A DNA stretch of 64,000 nucleotides from Bacteroidaceae bacterium. GTDB lineage: Bacteria; Bacteroidota; Bacteroidia; Bacteroidales; Bacteroidaceae. The notes below the pieces were generated by a model. It worked only from the letters and a program-made list of their open reading frames with translations. It was not told where the DNA came from and ran no database searches. The translations under genes and the position numbers were made by a program. Below, one piece after another: positions 25,134 to 33,441 of this stretch (the stretch's first letter is position 1; the number at the start of each line of letters is the position of its first letter). The DNA is taken from positions 1 to 64,000 of the forward strand of contig JAEEGS010000071.1 in the NCBI GenBank assembly GCA_016280445.1, in the 5' to 3' direction.

Positions 25134-25499
25134 TCATTTTGCTGTTTGGTAGTTGGAAATTCCTTGGTTCAGTTCGCTGATACTGATGTTGAGGTTGGTC
25201 ATGAGGCGCGCCACATCGGGCAGCGTCTGGTTCATGAACTCCTCGCGTTTCATCTGCAGGATGGCGTCTTTTGCGCCAACAGAAACAAAATAGCCGAGGC
25301 CGCGTTTGGTGTAGATGATGTTCTTCCCTTGCAACCAGTCGTAAGCACGTGCGCAGGTGTTGGTGTTCACCTCCAGGGTGGAAGCGTATTCCCTCACGCT
25401 GGGAATGCGTTCGTCTTCCAACAACTTCCCTTGCAGAATGTCCTCGCAGATGAAGTCGGCTATTTGCTGATAGATGGCTTTGTTGTCTCTAAATCGCAT
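25134..25499 (-). CDS. GntR family regulator (YtrA-like)
   Basis: 121 residues from ATG 25499. AIYQQIADFICEDILQGKL and RIPSVREYASTLEVNTNTCARAY are the winged-helix pattern of YtrA-type GntR proteins, which have a short C-terminus rather than a ligand domain. YtrA repressors control ABC transporter operons in which they are encoded; here it lies third in such an operon. A TAGTGTACTA-type palindrome upstream of the first gene (27391-27421) is a candidate operator. Confidence 0.88.
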   Translation of the reverse strand: MRFRDNKAIYQQIADFICEDILQGKLLEDERIPSVREYASTLEVNTNTCARAYDWLQGKNIIYTKRGLGYFVSVGAKDAILQMKREEFMNQTLPDVARLMTNLNISISELNQGISNYQTAK

Positions 25500-25531
25500 A
25501 GTAGTGCTTTTTATGGATAATGATGCCTTTT

Positions 25532-26485
25532 TTATTTGTTGAAAGGTGCAGAAATCTGTGCCTTGGTGTAGCGGCGATAACTCCACCAGATAAGCCCTGC
25601 AGCCACCAGGAGGCTGAGCACGCCACCAGCAACCGATAGACCTGTGAGGAGGTTGATGACATCGTTGTTGTCCATATCAGAGTCGGCAATGGCATCGATG
25701 GCGTCGCCTGTTGTGGCGGCTGTGAAGATGAAGAAGCAGATGCTGCCGACGGTGCTGAGGATTTGGAGGGCAATGTAGGTGAGGATAATGTTGTACTTAT
25801 ACTTCAGCGCATTGCCAAAGAAGAACGTGACAATCTTGCAGATGAAAGCCGAAATCATGGCGAACGAACTGGCTCTGAGCATGTTGAGGGCTTGAATATC
25901 TTCTTCGCTCACCTCGCCTTCGGAACTAACGGATGGCAAGGATAGCAAATCGTTGGTTGGCATGTTGAGGGTGAGGATTTGACCCGCTGATAGTGTGAGT
26001 GAACCTATCCCGTTTTCTGTGCCAAACATCATGAGGGTAAGCAAGGCGTTGAGGCCGTCGGCGATGAGCAGCGAAAGGATGCACAGCACGAAACCGCCCA
26101 CAAGCATGAGGAGCGCATGCCAGGTGAATTTCTCCAGATTGGTGGCGGGCAGGGTGAGTTCGATGATGCGCCCTTGTTTGTTGCGAAGGTTGTGTGCCCA
26201 ACAGCCAGCGAAGATGTCCATCATCAGGAGGAAGAAGCACAACACGTAGAAAGTGGAGAGGTAGTTCCAGGTGTAGTGTGTGAACTCGCCTGGTGCGGGC
26301 GCTGTGTTCCATTCACTAAGATCTGTGGCGACATCGTGGTAGATGTTGTAGCGCGTGATGAAGCCCAGCATGGCGATGCCGATAGTTCCGGCAATGGTGA
26401 CGAGCGCCATGTTGCGGAAGAAGGCCTTATTGATGGTCAGGTCATATTTTGCGAAGTTCGCAAAGCGGTTTTTATCGAAATTCAT
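25532..26485 (-). CDS. ABC transporter permease-like membrane protein
   Basis: 317 residues with about six to seven membrane helices (MALVTIAGTIGIAMLGFI, FYVLCFFLLMMDIFAG, LLMLVGGFVLCILSLL, ILTYIALQILSTVGSICFFIF, VAGGVLSLLVAAGLIWW). It has the N-terminal SEWNTAPAPGEFTHY loop and helix spacing of permeases paired with YtrA-type ATPases. Upstream ATPase gene is separated by a 9-bp tandem repeat. Confidence 0.8.
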   Translation of the reverse strand: MNFDKNRFANFAKYDLTINKAFFRNMALVTIAGTIGIAMLGFITRYNIYHDVATDLSEWNTAPAPGEFTHYTWNYLSTFYVLCFFLLMMDIFAGCWAHNLRNKQGRIIELTLPATNLEKFTWHALLMLVGGFVLCILSLLIADGLNALLTLMMFGTENGIGSLTLSAGQILTLNMPTNDLLSLPSVSSEGEVSEEDIQALNMLRASSFAMISAFICKIVTFFFGNALKYKYNIILTYIALQILSTVGSICFFIFTAATTGDAIDAIADSDMDNNDVINLLTGLSVAGGVLSLLVAAGLIWWSYRRYTKAQISAPFNK

Positions 26486-26511
26486 AATGGGTTGTTTTTG
26501 GGTGATTTTTA

Positions 26512-26592
26512 GGAATAATCGGAATAGTCAGAGTATTCGGAGTAATCAGAGTATTCAGAATAGTCAGAATAGTCAGAGTAATCGGATAATTG
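26512..26592. repeat. 9-bp tandem array (about nine units)
   Basis: Units GGAATAATC, GGAATAGTC, AGAGTATTC, GGAGTAATC, AGAGTATTC, AGAATAGTC (x2), AGAGTAATC, GGATAATTG run without gaps in the 110 bp between the ATPase stop and the permease start. Inside an operon and untranslated, so copy number might alter spacing or mRNA. Confidence 0.88.
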
Positions 26593-26595
26593 GGT

Positions 26596-27339
26596 TTAGG
26601 AAGCAGAGATTTGTGCGCGGTTGAGGGCCTCGATGAAGAGTTCCTCAAGGTTGACAGGCTCTTCCATGTTCATCTTTTCGTTGAGGAGGACAGCGTTCTG
26701 CTCGATGATGGTCACGTGGTCGAGCAGGGTCTCCACATCGCGCACTTGGTGGGTGGAGATGATGACCGTCTGGCCTTCACGCATGCCTTGTGCCACCACC
26801 TTTCTGAACTGGCTCTTGCTGGGGATGTCGAGTCCGTTGGTTGGCTCGTCCATCAGGAGCAGTTTGGTGCGTGCCGCAAGGGCGATGCACATGTATATCT
26901 TCTTTTTCTGACCCATCGACAATGCGCCCAGATTGATGTTGGGGATGCCGTCGGCATTGAGTGTGGCACCATTCACGCCCTGCATGTCGAACACTTCCAG
27001 CAGCCGCACCAGCAGTTGCTCGTCGAAGTTGGGGTAGAAGGGCTTGAACACTTTCACGTAGTCGGGCAGCAAGATGCTGGGCAGGTTGTATTCTTCGGGC
27101 ACGATGAACATCTCCTGCAGCGCCTCAGGATTGCGCTGACGGGTGTCGATGCCATCGAAGGTGATTTCTCCTTGCTTGGGGCGCAGAAGACCCATGATGA
27201 GGTAGAGTAGGGTGGACTTCCCTGTGCCGTTCTTGCCCAGAAGGCCGTAGATGCCAGGCTCTTCGTAGGTGAGCGAGAAGTTTTCCAGCACATTGTGGAT
27301 GGCGTTATAGCCATAGGTCACATTCTTGATTGCTAACAT
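26596..27339 (-). CDS. ABC transporter ATP-binding protein
   Basis: 247 residues. Walker A GLLGKNGTGKSTL, signature LSMGQKKKIYMC, Walker B LLLMDEPTNGLD, and H-loop ISTHQVRDVE. First gene of the operon with the permease, GntR regulator and GIN lipoprotein. Such YtrB-like ATPases are tied to export or stress of the cell envelope; cargo unknown. Confidence 0.94.
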   Translation of the reverse strand: MLAIKNVTYGYNAIHNVLENFSLTYEEPGIYGLLGKNGTGKSTLLYLIMGLLRPKQGEITFDGIDTRQRNPEALQEMFIVPEEYNLPSILLPDYVKVFKPFYPNFDEQLLVRLLEVFDMQGVNGATLNADGIPNINLGALSMGQKKKIYMCIALAARTKLLLMDEPTNGLDIPSKSQFRKVVAQGMREGQTVIISTHQVRDVETLLDHVTIIEQNAVLLNEKMNMEEPVNLEELFIEALNRAQISAS

Positions 27340-27390
27340 AGTTCTTGTGTTGATAAGTAAATAGTCTGTTGATAAGATATTGTTTTGGTT

Positions 27391-27421
27391 CCATACTAGT
27401 AGACTTTATTAGTGTACTACT
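27391..27421 (-). promoter_or_regulatory. Candidate GntR operator
   Basis: CCATACTAGTAGACTTTA and TAGTGTACTAC: two partly palindromic ACTA/TAGT blocks in the space before the ATPase start. YtrA-type repressors usually bind dyads of GTACTA type. No canonical TAnnTTTG was found here; the nearest is CACCTTTG on the minus strand near 27440. The rest of 27340-27530 shows no gene. Confidence 0.45.
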
Positions 27422-27621
27422 TTAATAGAACACTGCAAAGGTGGGTGTTTTCTTTGATTCCTCCAAACGAATGGGGGAGAAAGTTTGAACATTTAACATT
27501 ATTTTAGCAAAAGGTGTCGGAAAAATTGTGTAACTTTGCACCCGAAATGTAAAATGGAATCTTGTGGAATGTCTGTGCAGACCATCCGTCAGACCCTGAT
27601 AAGAGAACGTTTCAGACATAC

Positions 27622-28425
27622 ATGAAAGTAAAGGAAATCTTAGGAGCCCTTGAAGAGTTTGCTCCTCTGGCCCTGCAGGACGGCTACGATAACGCGGGAT
27701 TGCAGATTGGATTAGCAGAGGATGCAGAAACTACAGGGGCATTGTTGTGTTTAGACGTGACTGAAGAAGTCGTGGATGAGGCCATTCTGCGTGGATGTAA
27801 CCTCATCGTGAGTCATCACCCCTTGCTCTTCCATCCATTGAAGAGCATCTCGCCGAGTGACTATGTGGGACGCACCATCATCAAGGTGATTCAGCATGGT
27901 ATCACGGTCTATTCGGCACATACCAATCTGGACTCCGCTTATGGTGGCGTGAGTTTCAAGATGGCTGAGAAACTGGGTCTGATGGCTCCTCAGTGGCTCT
28001 CGCAGAAGGATGGTTATGTGTGTGCCGGAAAAGCCACGACAGCAGGTGAGGGCATTATCGCCACATTCCCTGTAGCGTTGTCGCAGAACGAATTCATGGA
28101 GAGAGTGAAAGAGGTGTTCCACCTCAAATCGCTCCGTTCCAACACGGCCAAGAAGGAGTCGATTACAAATGTCGCTCTCTGTGGAGGTGCAGGCGCTTTC
28201 CTCATTCAAAAGGCGATTGAGAAGGGAGCCGACGCTTTCATCACGGGCGAAATCGGTTACCACCGTTTCTTCGGCCATGAGAAGGACTTGCTTCTGTTGG
28301 AGATCGGACACTTTGAGAGTGAACAATATACGCTTGAGGTCCTGCGTGATATCATCTTGAAGAAGTCACCTTCACTCTCTGTGCATTTAGCAAAGACGAA
28401 TACAAACCCAATCAATTATCTATAA
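27622..28425 (+). CDS. Nif3-like dinuclear metal centre protein
   Basis: 267 residues from ATG 27622; a TAACTTTG box (27532-27539) lies upstream, and the ORF track's 27562 start has no support. DNAGLQIG, LIVSHHPLLFHPLKSI, VYSAHTNLDS and the C-terminal ITGEIGYHRFFG...LLEIGHFESE are the conserved metal-binding blocks of the Nif3/YbgI family. It forms hexamers with two metals per site; biological reaction still unclear. Four bp upstream of the zinc-ribbon protein, with which it is paired in most Bacteroidetes. Confidence 0.93.
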   Translation: MKVKEILGALEEFAPLALQDGYDNAGLQIGLAEDAETTGALLCLDVTEEVVDEAILRGCNLIVSHHPLLFHPLKSISPSDYVGRTIIKVIQHGITVYSAHTNLDSAYGGVSFKMAEKLGLMAPQWLSQKDGYVCAGKATTAGEGIIATFPVALSQNEFMERVKEVFHLKSLRSNTAKKESITNVALCGGAGAFLIQKAIEKGADAFITGEIGYHRFFGHEKDLLLLEIGHFESEQYTLEVLRDIILKKSPSLSVHLAKTNTNPINYL

Positions 28426-28429
28426 AAAA

Positions 28430-29248
28430 ATGGCAAAGAAAAAAGACAACCCATCAGAAATGCCAGTGGAAGAGCGTCTGAAAAACCTCTACCAACTGCA
28501 AACTATCTTGACTGAGATTGACCGCATCCGCACCTTGCGTGGTGAACTCCCGCTGGAAGTGGAAGACCTCGAGGACACCATTGAGGGACTGAAGACCCGT
28601 ATCAGCAAGACTGAAATCGAGATTGCTGATATCCGTGCGAAAATCAATGAATATCGCGGGAAAATCGAGTTGGCCACCTCGCAGTTGAACACTTACAAGG
28701 AGCAGATGGACAATGTGCGCAACAACCGCGAGTATGACCTGCTGAACAAGGAAATTGAATTCCAGACACTGGAGGTGGAACTCTGCAACAAGCGCATCCG
28801 CGAGGCACAGGTGATGGAGAAGGGCAGAGAAGAGTTCCTGGCAAAGAACAAGGAAGAACTGGAAGGACGTCTGCAGGATCTGGAACTGAAAAAGAACGAA
28901 CTGGATGAAATCGTTGCCGAAACCAAGTCGGACGAGGAGAAACTGCGCGAAAAGGCCAAGAACCTCGAGACAGTCATCGAGCCTCGCCTCCTGCAGAGTT
29001 TCAAGCGCATCCGCAAGAACAGCCGCAACGGTCTTGGCATCGTGTATGTGCAGCGTGATGCTTGCGGTGGTTGCTTTGCAAAGATTCCACCACAGCGTCA
29101 ACTGGATGTGCGCATGCGCAAGAAGGTGATTGTCTGCGAGTATTGTGGCCGTATTCTCATCGACCCAGAACTGGCTGGTGTGAAGCAAGAGGCAACTGTG
29201 GAAGAGAAACCAAAGCGCCGTTCTCGCCGCAAGAAGGAGGACGAATAA
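28430..29248 (+). CDS. Coiled-coil zinc-ribbon protein (C4-type)
   Basis: 272 residues. Residues ~15-190 are a long heptad coiled coil (EVEDLEDTIEGLKTRISKTEIEIADI...). The C-terminal ribbon has CGGCFAKIPPQRQLD and CEYCGRILIDPEL, four cysteines for zinc. Related to the CT398/DUF164 family. Conserved next to nif3-like genes; possibly a nucleic-acid or secretion accessory, not established. Basic tail KPKRRSRRKKEDE. Confidence 0.88.
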   Translation: MAKKKDNPSEMPVEERLKNLYQLQTILTEIDRIRTLRGELPLEVEDLEDTIEGLKTRISKTEIEIADIRAKINEYRGKIELATSQLNTYKEQMDNVRNNREYDLLNKEIEFQTLEVELCNKRIREAQVMEKGREEFLAKNKEELEGRLQDLELKKNELDEIVAETKSDEEKLREKAKNLETVIEPRLLQSFKRIRKNSRNGLGIVYVQRDACGGCFAKIPPQRQLDVRMRKKVIVCEYCGRILIDPELAGVKQEATVEEKPKRRSRRKKEDE

Positions 29249-29294
29249 ACCTCTCTTCTTGTCGGACAACCAGAACGGAAACGGGCAAAAAAAG

Positions 29295-29330
29295 AGGCGG
29301 GGAACACTCTCTCAGGAGTGCTCCCCGCCT
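29295..29330. terminator. Bidirectional terminator
   Basis: AGGCGGGGAACACTCT pairs with GGAGTGCTCCCCGCCT with one mismatch; A tract upstream and TTTC downstream. Separates converging genes. Confidence 0.85.
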
Positions 29331-29354
29331 TTCATATGTTTGCGTGTGTGAGGG

Positions 29355-31139
29355 TCATTTGTCGCCTATCCGTTCCAACTTGAAGTCTGTGGCAGAGAAC
29401 CAGCCCGTTGTGGGTGTGTTGTTGTCTTCTTCGTCAATCTTCACGCCATAGGTGAGGGTGGTGGGTTCTTTCACGATGATGTTGTCGATGTACACATAAC
29501 TCCATCCGTACCCCCTTTGGCCGTTGGCCTCGATAATCTTCTGGCGGTTACTTTCAGAAATCTTGCTGACAAGTTCCTTCAGCACAGGGTCGTTCAGATA
29601 ATTGGGGTCATCGTTCTGATAGATGCCTTCCTCCATACTTAAGAGTTCCCAGATGTTGCCTGTTGAGTTGCCGTAGTTGGGAATCTCCCTCATGTTGGCA
29701 GGCATCCCGTTGTAATAGAGTGAGTCGCCAACGGCATCCTGTCCGTCCACATAGATGAAGCACCCGTCGTGGTCGGCTCTCACAGCGGCGCTGAGGCGAT
29801 AGATGCCAGGCACCACTTTCTCGGATTTCTCTGTCACGAGGTGGACGGGGTCGCGGTAGTTGCAGGCATCAATATAGCGCACATTGGCGTTACCAGTCAT
29901 GTACTCTCCGTTGTAAGTGTAGCGGTCAGTATGTTCAGCTTTGACGAGTTTCCACCCGTCCTTCTGGAAGAAGTTCCAGTCATCGTCATTGAAGACGAAG
30001 CCGTCGTGGGTGTGCGTCTTCACCCATTCAGCATGCTCGATGTCCCAACGTGCAGATTGTGTTTTTGCTAATCTGCCCGCTCCATAGATGGCGAAGCCAA
30101 TGAAGCCAATCAGCGATGCCACCCACATGACGAACCATATCACGCGTTGTCTCGTGCTCATCGAAGGGGTCTGGCCAAACGAACTTACTGCTGCATGGAT
30201 GGAGCAATAGAGCAGGATGGCGATGGAGACGAGAAGCATGATGCCGCTCAGAATGACTGGGTAGAAGATGGCGTTCATGTCTTCAGTATGGTCTATGTTC
30301 CACCAGCTGTCGGCCATCATGTCAGAAGCCGCCACAAAAGCCACGAAGAAGCAGAGTGCCACAATGAGGCCGATGGTCAGCGCCGTGCTCAATCCCACGC
30401 AATTCACACCTACGAAAATGTTCCATAAAGTGCTCTTGCCCCCTTTCTTTTTCTTCAGCGCCATTCCCTCTTGCACCTCCATTGTCAGGTTCTGCTGGTT
30501 CACCTCCAAGCCCTTCATGCGCAGCATATCCTCTGGCGTTTTCGTTTCAGGTGTGAAGATAGCCACAAGCAGGTAAATGATAAACGGAAGGACATCGAGA
30601 GGAACGAGGAGGAACAGGATGGGAAAGGCACTGAACAAGCCAAACAGAGTGGCGACAATCAATCCTGGAACGATAATCCACAAAAGCAGCGCAATCACAA
30701 ACCCCCATCGCCATGTAGATGCGCTGCTGCCAAAGTAGTGTGCGCATCCGGCCAACACACCCGCCAGCATCTTGTTCTGCGAGTCGCGGAAGAACTTCTT
30801 GCCTTTCTGCTTCTTCTCTTGACCATCTGCAAGGTTTCCCGCTCCTTTAGAGGAACCGGAGGCCTGGGTTTCTTCTTCTCCTGCAATATCTTCCACTTGG
30901 CCAATCTGTTCAATCACGCCCTGCACATGCTCGATGGTGATGGCCTCGATGCCCTGTGTCCGCAGTTCGTCGAACAGTTCTGCAATACGCGCTTCGATGT
31001 CGTCCGCTATTTCCTCGCCACCCTCCTGCTTCTTGAAGTAATTACGCAGGGTGTCCGTGTAGTGGCTGAGCAACTCGTAGGCATCCTCGTCTATCTGGTA
31101 AAGTCTGCCACAAAGGTTGATGGTTATATTCTTTTTCAT
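29355..31139 (-). CDS. PspC domain membrane protein
   Basis: 594 residues. The first ~90 residues (ITINLCGRLYQIDEDAYELL, EIEARIAELFDE-like) are a conserved cytosolic domain of Bacteroidetes PspC proteins. SQNKMLAGVLAGCAHYFG starts the PspC domain, followed by helices WGFVIALLLWIIVPGLIVATL and ILFLLVPLDVLPFIIYLLVAIF. Two to three more helices follow, then a ~200-residue region after 400 that ends outside the membrane and resembles a carbohydrate-binding or sandwich fold; I cannot name it. Transcribed with the PadR gene. Likely an envelope-stress sensor, by analogy. Confidence 0.85.
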   Translation of the reverse strand: MKKNITINLCGRLYQIDEDAYELLSHYTDTLRNYFKKQEGGEEIADDIEARIAELFDELRTQGIEAITIEHVQGVIEQIGQVEDIAGEEETQASGSSKGAGNLADGQEKKQKGKKFFRDSQNKMLAGVLAGCAHYFGSSASTWRWGFVIALLLWIIVPGLIVATLFGLFSAFPILFLLVPLDVLPFIIYLLVAIFTPETKTPEDMLRMKGLEVNQQNLTMEVQEGMALKKKKGGKSTLWNIFVGVNCVGLSTALTIGLIVALCFFVAFVAASDMMADSWWNIDHTEDMNAIFYPVILSGIMLLVSIAILLYCSIHAAVSSFGQTPSMSTRQRVIWFVMWVASLIGFIGFAIYGAGRLAKTQSARWDIEHAEWVKTHTHDGFVFNDDDWNFFQKDGWKLVKAEHTDRYTYNGEYMTGNANVRYIDACNYRDPVHLVTEKSEKVVPGIYRLSAAVRADHDGCFIYVDGQDAVGDSLYYNGMPANMREIPNYGNSTGNIWELLSMEEGIYQNDDPNYLNDPVLKELVSKISESNRQKIIEANGQRGYGWSYVYIDNIIVKEPTTLTYGVKIDEEDNNTPTTGWFSATDFKLERIGDK

Positions 31140-31193
31140 ATTCTTGTTTTCTTTATAATAATGTATTCATTTAAACTCTCTTCCTATGATTCT

Positions 31194-31574
31194 CTATTCA
31201 GTTGGCATAGCGCCCTCCTCTGTCGGGGGAGTCAGAAGAATCTGACCCTCTTTCAGATTGTGCACCGTGCTTTCCAGTTCTCCCCAGGCAGTGTCTAACT
31301 GCTCCAGCGTTTCCTTTCCAGTTGCCGTCAGCACATAATACTTACGGGGTGGTCCCTGAGTGCTCTCTTGCCATTCATAACCCAAAAGGCCATCGTTCTT
31401 CAGTCGTGTGAGCAGCGGGTATAGCGTACCTTCCACTACCAACAGGTTGGCCTCTTTCAATCGCTTGATGATGTCAGAAGTGTAGTATGCCTTCTCGCTG
31501 AGTAACAGCATGATGCAATACTCTAACATCCCCTTCCGCATCTGTGATTTTGCATTGTCCACATTCATACGCAT
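31194..31574 (-). CDS. PadR family transcriptional regulator
   Basis: 126 residues. GMLEYCIMLLLSEKAYYTSDIIKRL and VVEGTLYPLLTRLKNDGLL (TLYPxLxRL is the PadR signature) with GPPRKYYVLTATG as wing. Start either ATG 31574 or 31568. Upstream of the PspC gene by 54 bp; PadR-PspC pairs are frequent in Bacteroidetes. An inverted repeat over its own promoter suggests self-repression. Confidence 0.92.
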   Translation of the reverse strand: MRMNVDNAKSQMRKGMLEYCIMLLLSEKAYYTSDIIKRLKEANLLVVEGTLYPLLTRLKNDGLLGYEWQESTQGPPRKYYVLTATGKETLEQLDTAWGELESTVHNLKEGQILLTPPTEEGAMPTE

Positions 31575-31598
31575 TTGTTTTTAATTTTTTATCCGCGG

Positions 31599-31629
31599 CA
31601 AAGGTATGTAAAATTACAATACCTTGCAA
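31599..31629 (-). promoter_or_regulatory. padR promoter with overlapping dyad operator
   Basis: Minus strand TTG (31627-31629), 20-bp spacer, TACCTTTG (31599-31606). The plus sequence AAGGTATGTAAAATTACAATACCTT is an almost perfect dyad (AAGGTAT...ATACCTT around TGTAA..TTACA) that covers the whole spacer and -7 box. Confidence 0.65.
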
Positions 31630-31665
31630 TACATAGTAGTATAAATTAACACGAATTAACAAATA

Positions 31666-31685
31666 AAGCCCTTCAGAGAGGGCTT
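31666..31685 (-). terminator. Terminator of the HsdR_N gene
   Basis: Minus strand AAGCCCT-CTCTGA-AGGGCTT followed by TATTTG. Confidence 0.7.
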
Positions 31686-31760
31686 GTTCTGTGGATAAAT
31701 AGGGTGGAAAATTGAAAAAATGCTCCAGTTTGTGTTTCTCGTCTGTGCGGTCAACCGTTC

Positions 31761-32243
31761 TTACATTGTTGAGGGTGTGGATTCCGGTGCTTTCAAGTTT
31801 GCGAATGTGGGGATGTCTTCCACGAAAGTGTATGTGCCTTGATGTATGTCCACATGACAGCAATAGTGCTGCATCCCGTTGCTCACCACCAGCCACTCCA
31901 CCTCCAGCACCATGTTGTATCGGCAGATCTGTTCAAACACTTTCTGTGTAATCTCCACGTCAGGACGCTTGTACTCCACAATCATCAGCGGTTTCAGCCC
32001 CTCCTTCCGATACACCACCGTGTCGCATCGACGGCTCATCCCGTTCAGCGTCACCGCCACCTCGTTCGCCATCAGCGCCGACGGATACCCTTTCTGCTCC
32101 ATCAGGAAATGCACGAAATGCTGCCGCACCCACTCCTCTGGCGTGAGTGCCACAAACTTCTGGCGAAGCACATCCAGTATCTTCACCATTCCGTTCATCT
32201 TCTTGATGTTTGCCTCAAATGGAGGCAGATTCAGTGGCTGCAT
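31761..32243 (-). CDS. Stand-alone HsdR N-terminal (HSDR_N_2) nuclease-like protein
   Basis: 160 residues from ATG 32243; the upstream Met of the ORF track overlaps a TACCTTTG box (32266-32273). RCDTVVYRKEGLKPLMIVEYKRPD is the D...E-x-K core of the type I restriction HsdR N-terminal nuclease fold (PD-(D/E)xK). It has no helicase part. Such single-domain proteins are common in Bacteroidetes and are of unknown use. Back to back with holA, with closely spaced promoters. Confidence 0.82.
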   Translation of the reverse strand: MQPLNLPPFEANIKKMNGMVKILDVLRQKFVALTPEEWVRQHFVHFLMEQKGYPSALMANEVAVTLNGMSRRCDTVVYRKEGLKPLMIVEYKRPDVEITQKVFEQICRYNMVLEVEWLVVSNGMQHYCCHVDIHQGTYTFVEDIPTFANLKAPESTPSTM

Positions 32244-32418
32244 GCTCGTTCTTCTGATTTGGTCGCAAAGGTACGAAAAAAACTTGTACAAACGCCCACT
32301 TAAGCTTTTCCCTTTTTCCCACTTTTGAGGATTTCTACCAAAATCTTCAGTTTTTTAAACCTCCAATACTTTCCTTTTTCAATTTTTCCCTATCTTTGCA
32401 CCACGAACAATCCGACTT

Positions 32419-33441
32419 ATGGCAAAGACAAACATGACACATCGGGACATCTTGGCGCAGGTGCGGGCGAAGAAGTTTCCACCCATCTTTCTTTTGATGG
32501 GGGACGAGGCATACTACATTGACCTCATCGCGGAGGAGATTGCCAACAACGCGCTGACGAAAGATGAACAGGATTTCAACCAAACGGTGATATATTGTAC
32601 GCGCGAAACGGCTGTTGCTGACGTGATAAATTGTGCGCGCCGTTACCCGATGATGGCAAAATATCAAGTGGTAATTGTTAAAGAGGCGCAGAATTTGTTA
32701 AAAATTGACGAGCTGGCGGTCTATGCACAAAATCCGATGGAGACCACTATTTTGGTGATTTGCTACAAAAATGGCAAGGTGGACGGGCGCAAGAAACTGG
32801 TGCCAGCCGTAGAAAAAGTGGGGATTGTTTTCGAAAGTCAAAGGCTGAAGGAGGGCATGCTGCCATCGTTTATTGCTGAATATCTGAGCGGAAAGCAGAT
32901 TTCCATCGAGGAACGGGCTTGTATGATGATGGCAGAAAGCGTGGGTTCTGATTTGAACCGCCTGGCTGGTGAACTGGAAAAGCTCGTGCTTGCCCTGCCG
33001 GCAGGGCAGACGCGCATCACCACAGACTTTGTGGAGAAGAACGTCGGAATCTCTAAAGAGTTCAATGTGTGGGAGTTACGTGCTGCTGTAGCCTACCGAA
33101 ACATAGAGAAGGCCAATAAGATTATGTATTATATGGAGCAGAACACAAAGGCTAATCCTACGGTGATGACTGTCTCCTTCCTGTTCAACTTCTTTGCGTT
33201 GGTCATGCAGGCGTATTATTCGCCAGATCGCTCTGAACAAGGGCTGATGCGGCATCTGGAGATTCGCCAGGCGTGGCAACTTCGCGAATACACGACCGCC
33301 ATGCGTAACTATACGGCCGTGAAAGTGATGCAAATTATTGGGAAACTTCGTGAAACGGATGCTCGTTTGAAGGGTATCAATCGAGGAAATTTGACTGATG
33401 AGGACATCATGCACGAACTTCTCTTTTTTATCCTCCATTGA
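32419..33441 (+). CDS. holA: DNA polymerase III subunit delta
   Basis: 340 residues. FPPIFLLMGDEAYYIDLIAEEI is the N-terminal delta block, YPMMAKYQVVIVKEAQNL follows, and the C-terminal GDLNRLAGELEKL-like SDLNRLAGELEKL and GNLTDEDIMHELLFFI are the clamp-loader collar. Delta opens the beta clamp. A TATCTTTG box at 32391-32398 gives a short leader. Followed by an 820 bp non-coding stretch. Confidence 0.92.
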   Translation: MAKTNMTHRDILAQVRAKKFPPIFLLMGDEAYYIDLIAEEIANNALTKDEQDFNQTVIYCTRETAVADVINCARRYPMMAKYQVVIVKEAQNLLKIDELAVYAQNPMETTILVICYKNGKVDGRKKLVPAVEKVGIVFESQRLKEGMLPSFIAEYLSGKQISIEERACMMMAESVGSDLNRLAGELEKLVLALPAGQTRITTDFVEKNVGISKEFNVWELRAAVAYRNIEKANKIMYYMEQNTKANPTVMTVSFLFNFFALVMQAYYSPDRSEQGLMRHLEIRQAWQLREYTTAMRNYTAVKVMQIIGKLRETDARLKGINRGNLTDEDIMHELLFFILH

